A stretch of DNA of 64,000 nucleotides from NCBI GenBank assembly GCA_951804985.1, contig OX638132.1, forward strand, positions 43,810,791 through 43,874,790, read 5' to 3'. The position numbers and the translations under genes were made by a program. Each line of letters begins with the position of its first letter. The stretch's first letter is position 1. Of the stretch, positions 11,256-21,700 are shown one piece after another. The notes beneath the pieces are model-generated. The model was given only the letters and a program-made list of their open reading frames with translations, had not been told where the DNA came from and searched no databases. The DNA is from Dryomyza anilis. Lineage: Eukaryota > Arthropoda > Insecta > Diptera > Dryomyzidae.

Positions 11256-12629
11256 AAGCCAATACGTCGGAAACAACAACAACGCATCAAACTACTACCG
11301 CAGAACAGTCAGCAACGAAAACCTCGGGACCAGGTTTTTATTATATATAATTGGAAATTACAACTATTAATATCTTTAAAGTATTAGAAATGTAAAGATC
11401 GTAACTTCATAACTAATTTAAACTCACTTAAGTTCTTTTTGTTTGTTACTCTTAATTAAAAATAGATATAAAAATAGATAGATAAAAATTTTTTTATACC
11501 ACGTTATTTACACCACATACAATAATTTTAGGAATACCACATAAAATATTGTAAAAGTAAAAACTATTATTCTTTTTAATAATAATTTTCTGATTAGAAA
11601 TATTCTTTCGTGAGCGTGAGTGAGTGTGAGTCAAAACTCACTCACGTGCCCATCACTACATTCAATAATAAGCCCTGTAACGACTGAGATTTGTATCAAG
11701 GGTAAAGGGAAAAAATTTCATAATAATTTGTTAAAAGCATACAACAGTATAGTTACGTAGAATTCAATAAACACTGAATGCAACAAGAACAAGAAAATTT
11801 TTAACATCATTGAAATAAATTTAAATAGTTAGTGCAGGACAGAATAGCTAAGTATTACATATTGAGAATGACTGGCACTGATTCATGTACTAACGAACTT
11901 GCAACTACAAAATAAATAAAGAAAAGAGAAAATCTATAAAATGAAAAGAATATTTTTTTTTTTGCTTCAGTTAATCTGTATTTCAATTCTATTTTTAAAT
12001 AATTATTTCCATTCTATTAATTTTTTTTTAATGTAGATATTAAATAAATTATAAAAATTTAAATAATTTATAAAATCCAAAAAATTTCATGTAATATTGC
12101 CGAAATAAAAATTTGCAGGGAAAATAGCCATGTGTTGACTAGCAGTGTTTTATGTACTGACAAAGAAGATATAATTTCTTTTTGAAATCTGAAAGAAAGA
12201 TAGGATTTTTTTTGTATTTTTTTTTGTAATATTTTTTTTATTGGTATAATTTATTGAGTTAATTTTTGATAACGAAAAATCTGAAAGAAAGAACACATCA
12301 TTTTTTATAAAATAATAAGATTTGTTTATTTATTATTATTATTTTTTTATTGGTATAATTTATTGAGTTAATTTTTAATATGAACAAATTTTAAAGAAAG
12401 AACACTTAATTTTTGATAAAATAAGACAAGAGCAACATATTTAAAAAAAAAGATATATTTTTTTTATAATATAATATAAAAAATATTACAGGTTATTTTT
12501 ATTATTTGTTCGGGAACTAAGTAAGCCCACCAGTTCATCGACCAAAGGGTCGATGAATGGGGGTGAGTAACCAAATATCTCGCAATACTGTTGGATATTG
12601 GCCATGTGGGCGCGAGCCCAGACAGCCAT
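11256..12629. other. Junction of copies 2 and 3, hAT-like end and AT-rich tract
   Basis: From 11256 to about 11590 the sequence is env 3' flank matching 16414-16670. At about 11591 it switches to the hAT-like end (11591-11668, terminus GTAGTGATGGGCACGTG on -), then to T-rich sequence matching 4128-4565. An extra ~420 bp at 11830-12250 carries two diverged copies of the AGCTATGTATTA-type motif (near 11848 and 12127). Sequence at 12490-12629 continues the reading frame of the minus-strand gene beyond its stop. Confidence 0.55.
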
Positions 12630-13375
12630 CTACCAACCATAGGGCTGGTTGAGACACTTAATAGTGTCATCAAGGCCAGACACTAGGTGGGAAGCCTCCC
12701 AGCACTCGGCGAGGAAGGCTTCCTTAAAGTCGGACAGCACTTTAGCAAGCGCACCTCCTGTCGAGGGTTTTTGGTAGCTCCATGAGGAGAAGCTACAACT
12801 CCCGTCCTCGATACAGCTGGCCTGCTCATCATAGTTACTAAAGTAGGGGCTGTGTGCCCTTTCCTCGTCCATACTGCTCACCAACGAGCAACTGCTGGAG
12901 TATCCAAAGTAGGGGCTGTGGCCTCGTTGGTCCCCAACTGCATCAGCACCATCCGGTTGGGGTAGCAAATCTAACCGTGGCTCGTCATAGCCATTGAAGA
13001 GGCGTGGGCTCCATCGGTCAAACACATCTGAAAAAAAAGGAGACGAAAATTTTAGTTTTAAATATTTATATAGACAGATGTATATATATATTAGGTTTGA
13101 TAAAATAACCAATTACCTTGTGCCTCGCAAGTGAAGTCGATAAGCTTCTCATCTAAGTCGGTGATAATGCGATGGGTGGTGCATGACCCATCAGGAGAGG
13201 GTGCACTATCGGACAAGACCCCTAGGATCTCGTCTATAAGTGAAAACTCTTCGCCCATCTGGTGGACCTCGTCTAAAAATTCCAGTTCTTGCGCGAAAAC
13301 GTGCAGGAAAGCCGAATTCGGCAATTCCTGAATGAATTCGATTGATGCAACGGAATCCAATGAAAATGAAAACAT
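12630..13375 (-). CDS. Intact intron-containing gene of unknown function (copy 3)
   Basis: Two exons, 13375-13117 and 13027-12630. The 89-nt intron (13116-13028) has a GTAATT donor and a T-rich tract ending TTTCAG; size and form fit dipteran introns. The join is phase 1 and gives 218 codons plus stop. The product is acidic and rich in serine, tyrosine and proline: it starts MFSFSLDSVASIEF, has an acidic early part (QELEFLDEVHQMGEE), a repeated SPYF motif (GHSPYFGY, AHSPYFSN), a serine-rich middle and a helical C-terminus (ALAKVLSDFKEAFLAECW) ending NQPYGW. No signal peptide or membrane segment is seen. Base composition is clearly more GC-rich than the surroundings. After the TAG the same frame stays open for about 46 codons (see findings). 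I do not recognise the family. A small regulatory protein is one possibility, a captured retroelement accessory gene another. Confidence 0.65.
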
Positions 13376-13457
13376 CTTGAAGACACTGAATTTAACTTAA
13401 CTTTTAAAACTAGTTGTAATAAAACTTTAACTGTTGACCTTTGAAAAATTTTGGGAT

Positions 13458-13465
13458 CTTATATA
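13458..13465 (-). promoter_or_regulatory. TATA box of the intact minus-strand gene
   Basis: TATATAAG on the - strand, with an initiator-like TCAACAG about 28-30 nt downstream (near 13436). This predicts a 5' leader of about 60 nt before the ATG at 13375. The spacing is what an RNA polymerase II core promoter in flies would show. Confidence 0.6.
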
Positions 13466-14731
13466 CTAATAAACTGCAAAATAATCAATTAAAGGAATCT
13501 TCATGAATCCAAAAACAATATTGCTAAGTAATCAGTTTAATTCAAAGTATGGGTTTCTTATCAGGGGCGCTACTCATTACTACAGAGGAGAGGCAACGTA
13601 AAAGAAAAATAAATAACGAGTACGTCGTAGCATACAAAAACAATGTCATGTAAAATTCGAAAATTAATCAATTTAATTTAAAAGTATGGTTTCCCGATCG
13701 GGGGCGCTACTCATTACAACAGAGGAGAGGAAAAAAAATAAAGCAAGGAGGAGTTAATACAGCAACCAACCTCAAGCGGGTGGTGCTAAAAACACTAGGT
13801 CACAATGATGGACAATGAGCATGAAAACTGTTCTCAGGTGTAAAATAAATGTAGAATAAACTAATCCGCGCATAACAAAGTTAGCTATGTATTAATTGAA
13901 TATTACTAGCATTGAACAAAATCAATTTATTTTTTGCGTTACGAATTTACAAGATATAAAATATTACGTTGTCATTAAAATTGCGATAGGTCAGTACCTA
14001 ACTCAATGGCATTTTAAACAAACAAGTTCATTGCACATAGAGCGAAATTCTCCCAGCTCATATTAATAAAGAAGGCTTGGATATATTCATATGCCAACCG
14101 ATTAAATGCACTTCAGCACTTTACAGGAAGAAGCCAGTAACGTACTGGAACTGAAACGAAATACGGTAGTGCAGCGACAAAACATTAACACAATTTTCAT
14201 TCATGAAACTAAATATATTAATGCAGATATGCATTAATATAGTAAACTAACAAACGTTTTAAATTCATCATTACACGGTAATGAAAATAAATAAGTACAA
14301 TTGAGATGTACAAAATTAAATATTTAACAACTTAATATAGCAAATACAATTATGTAATGCTAAGAAGTCGCGCGCGCTTATTTCCTAATATATAGTGCAT
14401 GAGTAAATAGCTATGTATTATTAAATATGACTAGCATTTAACCATGTACTACTGGGATTGTATATAAAACAATTTGTATTACAACAATACAGAAACATAT
14501 CTGAATATATGTTTCCAAACTAAATCATATAGTACATGTTAACACATATATTAACTACTATAACTATTTAAAGTATAATTATGGCCAAAGCCTTATACCA
14601 ATATGTATTAAGGGGTAAAATGAGTAATATTTATAAGAAAACTATATAAAATGATTAAGGATTCCATTTAAATATGTAAAAAATGGAATTTCTTCTCTTT
14701 ACAATAGGCAATAAAGAGCGAAACCAATATA
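13466..14731. other. Spacer between minus-strand gene and env, copy 3
   Basis: Near-identical to 5330-6591 in copy 1. It contains the direct repeats with CTACTCATTAC (about 13560 and 13697) and the motif copies starting AGCTATGTATTA (near 13882 and 14410). No gene is seen. Confidence 0.6.
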
Positions 14732-16413
14732 ATGATTAGAATTGTCACACTGGTCCTGATGTTGGCAGCCAATGAAGCAGTCAACATCACGCAGACATCA
14801 ATTAATGATACACGATTATTCTTTGAGAAGACAATTGATGCTTTGTTCTACAATGATGAATGGACGATAATAGCTAAATTTAAACCTTTAAAGATTTCCT
14901 GGAGCTGACAAACAAATACATAATCACGGCAAATAGAATGTGCGAACAAATGAGCTGCAATGTAATCGGACCCAGCATAAAAAGATCGTGTTAAGCAGCA
15001 ACACGGGAAACCATGGCAATATAGCCACACTACAGAAAAATGAAAAATAAATAAGCGTACAATAAAGAGTAACCGACAAAAGAGATCACTCAATTTCATT
15101 GGCGAAATTGAGTGACTCAACTGGGCTTTCGGACTGATGGACAATAATGAAAGAGAGACTATCTATAAACATCTCAATAATATTGATGATAATGAACATA
15201 AAACATACGAAATTATGAAAAGACAAATTACGGCTATTTCATCAAATTATAACAAGATAGCAGAGCCTTTAGTGAATTCTTTGAAGGAAGTCGAAAATCT
15301 GCAAAATGCGTTATACATAACAATAAGAACACAAAAATATAACAATGAAAAAATAAGCCAACAAGTTAGTCATTTACTATTCATGATGGATACATTGGAA
15401 ATTCAATCTACAAATAATGCCAACTTAATCGAAATTTAAGTACAGCAGCTGATGGAAATCATAGATGATCTATACAAGGGACGATTACACCCGACAATTA
15501 TAGACCAGAACGAGTTAGATGAAATGCTGACTAGCCTCACCTTAAGAGGAAAGGCGAAATGGTTCATTCAAAAATCATTTGAAATGCACCGTTCATCGAC
15601 AGTACGAGTTTTCACAGACACAGACGGCCTAATAATAGTCATTAAGACACCACAGACGGCCTAATAATAGTCATTAAGACACCACTGCCAGATGATTTGT
15701 TGTTTACATTATATAGAATTTACCCAATACACACAAAGATTAATGAAGAATGGGATGCATTGGTTAAAACAACATATGACTACATATCGGAAGCAGAAGA
15801 CCGGAGCAAGTACATAGGTCTAACGAATGAAGATCACAGCAAATGCATTGTGGTTAGGCAAAATATGGACAAAGAAATTACACTATGCAAACGTCTAAGC
15901 ACCATGCTAACAACTGGCAACACACTATGCGAAGTCGCGTTGATTCAACACAGAAAAGATATTAAAGATACCTGTGAACATGTTGCAATCAAAAGGGGTG
16001 CAGGCCTAGTAGTTAAACTATGGACACCAAACACATGGTTGTATAAATTCAATACAAATACGAAAAAATTACTTAATCGCTAAAATGAAATAACGAACAC
16101 CGCTATGTCTTACGGTATATGAATGCTGATATTATTAATAATAATAGCAGCATATGTACTATACATACATTATTACTCTACAATTAAAAATAAAACAACA
16201 ATAAAAACTGACGAATATAATACAAATAAATCACCAATAGCTACAATAGAGGTAGAAGCAGCCAAGGCACAAAACATTCAACTGGTGTCAAATACATTTC
16301 CCAACAAGAAATCGGCATTCGAAAAAATCGGGTCATTGCGGAAATCAACAACGCAGAAACGAAGCACCACAACACCCATAGCGAATCAACGAACGGAGTC
16401 ACATGAAATATAA
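14732..16413 (+). pseudogene. env: Errantivirus-type envelope gene, copy 3 (broken)
   Basis: The leader starts at 14732, with the same early stop as the other copies. The RQKR cleavage motif is at 15074-15085 and is followed by the hydrophobic segment. Frames 15137-15439 and 15452-15664 preserve a coiled, heptad-like region plus a segment lost from copies 1 and 2. A ~40-bp local duplication at 15620-15685 (the block AATAGTCATTAAGACACCAC occurs twice) breaks the frame, and 15697-16083 continues. The copy then lacks roughly 340 bp of the ectodomain C-terminal part that copies 1 and 2 keep (junction near 16050). The membrane anchor and tail frame (16123-16413) is open, with LILLIIIAAYVLYIHYY as the anchor. 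The three copies therefore carry different, complementary losses. Confidence 0.8.
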
Positions 16414-16742
16414 GCCAATACGTCGGAAACAATAACAACGCATCAAACTAGGAACGAAAACCTCGGGACCAGGTTTTTATATATAATTACAACTATTAAT
16501 ATCTATTAAACTCACTTAAATTTTGTTTGTTTGTTACTCTTAATTAAAAATAGATATAAACGTATTTTTTATACCACGTAATTTACACCACATACAATAA
16601 TTTTAGGAATACCACTAAAATATTGTAAAAGTAAAAACTATTATTCTTTTTAATAACAATTTTCTCTTCAGAAATAATTATATGCAAAAGAAAAAAAAAA
16701 ACTATTATTCTCTTTAATAATAATATTTCTTTTTTTTTACTA
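16414..16742. other. env 3' flank, AT-rich
   Basis: Untranslated sequence between env and the polypurine tract. It holds TAATAATAATTTCT-type repeats and poly(A)/poly(T) runs, and matches 11256-11590 up to about 16670. No gene is seen. Confidence 0.6.
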
Positions 16743-16756
16743 TAAGAGGGGAGGCA
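16743..16756 (+). promoter_or_regulatory. Polypurine tract
   Basis: TAAGAGGGGAGGCA stands directly before an LTR that begins TGTTGTGTA. This is the expected position and composition for the plus-strand primer of a Ty3/gypsy element, and it fixes the element that carries env on the + strand. Confidence 0.8.
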
Positions 16757-17230
16757 TGTTGTGTATAATAATTTTAGAGCTTACTGTTAACATATGATCT
16801 ACTGTTGTGTATCATAGTCGTAAAGCTTACAGCTTGCTTATGATCCACAATATAATTTTAACCAGTATATTTTTCTTGATGGCATATTTTTAGGTTTAAG
16901 AATTATGCATGTTAAACACAGACAGCGTTTAATTGTTGGCACAACACTTAACATAGCCATATAGTACGCCCACAATAAATAGGTCACTCTGATCATACAA
17001 ATAAATGATGACTTAGTTATTTTATCCTATGAGTCAATTAGTAATGCTGACTAAGGTATTTTGGCATGATGAAATTACTCTATTTATTGTGAAATTATAA
17101 GAATAGGATAAGTGTAAAAACCTTTAAAAAAGAAATAAAGTGTCTGAAAGTAAAACGACGAAGGGACTTAGTAAGTATAAAAAGGATCAAGGAAGTTAAA
17201 GTCCTAGTAGAAGGACTTTAACATACAACA
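16757..17230 (+). repeat. 3' LTR of the env-bearing retroelement
   Basis: 474 bp, beginning TGTTGTGTATAAT and ending ACATACAACA (TG...CA ends with a short TGTTG/CAACA inverted repeat). It is preceded by a polypurine tract and followed immediately by satellite. TATAAAAA lies at 17176-17183 and AATAAA-like signals at about 17130. No matching 5' LTR is present upstream in the window, so the element is truncated on its 5' side and lacks gag and pol. Confidence 0.8.
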
Positions 17231-17768
17231 TAATCGGCGCAAGCGCTCTTGAGAAATCACTTCTCAAATTTATAATGCTCGTAACTCCGTAAATACGCGT
17301 TGTAGAGGCCTCAAACTTGGCACATTTTGTTATCTATTTTTGCCCATTAATTTCCAATATTAATCTTTATAATCGGCGCTAGGGCTCTTGAGAAATCACG
17401 TCTCAAATTTAAAATGCTAATAACTCCGTAAATACGCGTCGTAGAGGCATCAAACTTGGCACATTTTGTTATCTATTTTTGTCCTTTTAATTCCAATATA
17501 AAAAATTATAATCGGCGCAGGGGTTCTTGAGAAAACACGTCTCAAAATTTAAATGCTTATAACTGCGTAAATATACGTCGTACAGGCCTCAGAGTTGGCA
17601 CATTTTGTAATCTATTTTTACCTTTTAATTCCAATATAAATCATTATAATCAGCGCAAGGGTTCTTTAGAAATCACGTTTTAAACTTAAAATGCTCATAA
17701 CTCCGTAAATACACAAAGTTGGCACATTTTGTAATCTATGTTTGCCCTTTTAATTCCAATATAAATAA
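17231..17768. repeat. ~139-bp satellite, block 3
   Basis: Four monomers directly abutting the LTR end, which shows that the retroelement inserted into, or was joined to, the satellite. The block is cut at 17768 by a DNA element. Confidence 0.95.
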
Positions 17769-18780
17769 CACGGTTCTACAAGAATTTTCCACAGAAATGA
17801 ATATTGAAATATGTATAAATATTGAAATATGTATAGTATGCTGAAGCGATTCATAAGGGCTTTTTTTCTTTAATTTTCACAATTCACATGCGTCACGTAA
17901 ATAGTCCCAAATCTGCTATTCATTAAAATAAAATAAATTGAATATATATTACTACAACAGTCGCGACAAAACAATATTATAAATTTAAATTTCATAATGA
18001 GTAGATGTAGGGTGTCGCATTTTTTTATTTTTTCATGTCAAATTTTTAAAAATTTTAGTTCAGTCGCTCGGAAGCATTCGTTGACGACTGATGTATATTT
18101 GATTTTTTAACCCATTAAATCCTACCGAATCAGATACACACCAGGAGATTACGCAGTGCAATTTTCCCCATCATGTTTTCCCATAATGCGTACATCAGAT
18201 GCTAAGAATTTTATTCGATTTTGCATCTAGCAACACTACATTAAATATGTATGAAATTGTATATCTCTGCGAGCAATTCCCTCCATTTTAATCAAATATT
18301 TCATAAACAAATTTGAAAAAATATTCCGAAAAATTTCAGTAAGATAAAGTTTAAAACATTTTTTCGAAATTTTGACAGTAAACACATTGCGAACTAATAT
18401 TTAAATGTTTTTTAAGAGAGCTTAGAGAATGTGATAAAATACTCTCTCGACACACTTTTTTGGTAGCACAAATTTCTTTTTGATTTTTTGCAAAAACTAA
18501 TATCTGGACCCAGATTTGTTTTGCCAAGTATTCGTAGGGAAAGGTTCATATTTTATTTTGTGATAAAGTTTGCACCTGCTAAATGTCGAAATCGTGCGAT
18601 AACTTGCGATATAAAGTACCATAAATGGCCTTTTTTGCAACTTTGACTCGATTTTTTTGCAAAATCTCGACGTATAGGGAAAATTTTGAGTACGCAGCAA
18701 GAATCAGGAGACCGAAATCTACAAGAAATGATAAGTTTCATTTCTGTGGACGAAAACAACCCTCAATTTGTAGAACAGTG
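17769..18780. mobile_element. Non-autonomous DNA transposon with imperfect TIRs
   Basis: 1012 bp inserted in a satellite monomer. The left end reads CACGGTTCTACAAGAA and then TTTTCCACAGAAATGAA; the reverse complement of the right end reads CACTGTTCTACAAATTG and then TCCACAGAAATGAAA. Compared with an uninterrupted monomer, the flanks are compatible with a 3-bp TAA target duplication. The interior has no convincing coding region; short - strand frames at 18497-18759 overlap in different frames and lack motifs. The superfamily is not determined. Confidence 0.7.
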
Positions 18781-21700
18781 TAATTATCAGCGCAATGCTT
18801 ATAACTGCGTAAATACACGTTGTAGAGGCCTCAAAGTTGGCACATTTTGTAATCTGTTTTTGCCTTTTTAATTCCAATATAAATTGTTATAAGGCGCAAG
18901 GGCTCTTGAGAAATCACGTATCAAACTTAAACGCTCATAACTCCGTAAATACGAGTCGTAGAGGCCTCAAAGTTGGCGCATTTAGTTATCTATTTTTGCC
19001 ATTTTAATTCCATTATAATCAGCGCAAGGGTTCTTGAGAAAACACTCCTCAAATTTAAAATGCTCACAATTCCGTAAATATGCGTCGTAGAGGCTCAAAG
19101 TTGGCATATTTTGTAATCTATTTTTACTTTTTTAATTCCAATATAATTTCTTATAATCGGCGCGAGGGTTCTTGAGAAATCACGTCTCAAATTTAAAATG
19201 CTCACAACTCCGTAAATACGCATCGTAGAGGCCTCAAAGTTGGCACATTTTGTAATCTATTTTTGCCCTTTTAGTTCCAACATAATAATTATAATCGGCG
19301 CAAGGGTTCTTGAGAAAACACGTCTCAAACTTAAAATGCTCATAACTCCGTAAATACACGTCGTAGAGGCCTCAAAGTTGGCACATTGCGTAATCTATTT
19401 TTGCCCTTTTACTTCCAATATAAATAATTATAAGAAATCACGTCTCAAACTAAAAATGCTCATAACTCCGTAAATAAGCGTCGAGGACGCCTCAAAGTTG
19501 GAATATTTCGTAATCTATTTTTGCCCTTTTAGTTCCAATATAAATTCTAATAATCGACGCTAGGGCTCTTGAGAAATCACGTCTCAAATTTGAAATGTTC
19601 ACAACTCCGTAAATACGCGTCGTGGAGGCGTATATAAATCATTATAATCGGCACAAGGGGTCTTGAGAAAACACGTCTCAAACTTAAAATGTTCATAACT
19701 CCGTCTAAACGCGTCTTAGAGCCCTCAAAGTTGGCGCAAGAGTTGGTACATTTTGTAATCTATTTTTGCGCATGTAATTCCAATGTAAATTCTAATAATC
19801 GACGCTAGGGCTCTTGAGAAATCACGTCTCAAATTTAAAATGCTCGTGGAGGCCTCAAAATTGGCACATTTTATAATTTTTGCCCTTTTCATTCTAATAT
19901 AACTTATTATAATTGGCGCAAGGGTTCTTGATAGATCATTTATCACATTTAAAATGCTCATAACTCCGTAAATACACTTCGTGGAAGCCTCAAAGTTGGC
20001 ACATTTTGTAATCTATTTTGGCCCTTTTAATTCCAATATAAATCCTTATAATCGGCGCAAGGGCTCATAACTCCGTCAATATGAGTCGTAGAGGGCTCAA
20101 AGTTGACACATTATGCTATCTATTTTTGCCCTTTTAATTCCAATATAAATCCTTATAATCGGCGCAAGGTCTCTTGAGAAATCACGTCTCAAACTTAAAT
20201 GCTCATAACTCCGTAAATACGCGTCGTAGAGGCCTCAAAGTTGGTACATTTTGTTCTCTATTTTTGCCTTTTTAATGCCAATATAAATTCTTATAAGGCG
20301 CAAGGGCTCTTGAGAAATCACGTATCAACTTAAACGCTCATAACTCCGTAAATACGCGGCGTAGAGGCTTCAAAGTTGGTACATTTTGTTATCTATTTTT
20401 GACATTTTAATTCCATTATAATCAGCGCAAGGGTTCTTGAGAAAACACTCCTCAAATTTAAAATGCTCACAACTCCGTAAATACGCGTCGTAGAGGCTCA
20501 AAGTTGGCACATTTTGTAATCTATTTTTACTTTTTTAATTCCAATATAAATTCTTATAATCGGCGCGAGGGTTCTTGAGAAATCACGTCTCAAATTTAAA
20601 ATGCTCATAACTCCGTAAATACTCGTCGTAGATGCCTCAAAATTGGCACATTTTGTTATCTATTTTTGACCATTTAATTCCAATATAAATCTTTTTGAGA
20701 AATCACGTCTCAAATTTAAAATGCTCATAACTCCGTAAATACGCGACGTAGAGGCCTCAAAGTTGGCACATTTTGTTATCTACTTTTGCCCTTTTAATTC
20801 CAATATAAATCATTATAATCGGCGAAAGGGTTCTTGAGAAAACACGTCTCAAACTTAAAATTCTCATAACTCCGTAAATACGCGTCGTAGAGGCCACAAA
20901 GTTGGCACATTTTTTTTATCTATTTTTGCCCTTTTAATTCCAATATAAATCATTATAATGGGCGCAAGGTCTCTTAAGAAATCACGTCTCAAACTTAAAT
21001 GCTCATAACTCCGTAAATTCGCGTCGTAGAGCACTCAAAGTTGGCACATTTTGTTATCTATTTTTACCCTTTTAATTCCAATCGGCGCTAGGGCTCTTGA
21101 GAAATCACGTCTCAAATTTAAACTGCTCATAACCCCGTAAATACTCGTCGTAGATGCCATTGGTTGGCAAATTTTATAATCTATTTTTGCCCTTTTAGTT
21201 CCAATATAAATCATTGTAATTGGCGAAGGGGTTCTTGAATTTAAATGTCGTAAGGACATGTAAATACATGTCGTAGAGGACTCAAAGTTGGCACATTTTG
21301 TAATCTATTTTTGCCCTTTTAATTCCAATACAAATAATTATAATCGGCGCAAGGGTTCTTGAGAAAACACCTTTCAAATTTAGAATGCTCATAACCCCGT
21401 AAATACGCGTCATAGAGACCTCAAAGTTGGCACATTTTATAATCTCTTTTTGCCCTTTTAATTCCAACATAAATAATTATAATCGGCGCAAGGGTTCTTG
21501 AGAAAATACGTCTCAAAATCAAAATGCTTATAACTGCGTAAATACACGCCTTAAAGTTGGCATATTTTGTAATCTATTTTTTTTAATTCCAATATAAATC
21601 ATTTTAATCGGCGCAAGGGTTCTTGAGAAATCACCTTTCAAATTAAAATGCTCATAACTTCGTTAACACGAGTTGTAGAGGCCTCAAAGTTGGCACATTT

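Noticed and set aside
12630..13375. Assigning the unknown gene to a known fly regulator family (bHLH, Hairy-type WRPW, Bearded)
   Set aside because: The C-terminal NQPYGW only loosely recalls WRPW and no bHLH, Orange or Bearded-type basic helix is present.
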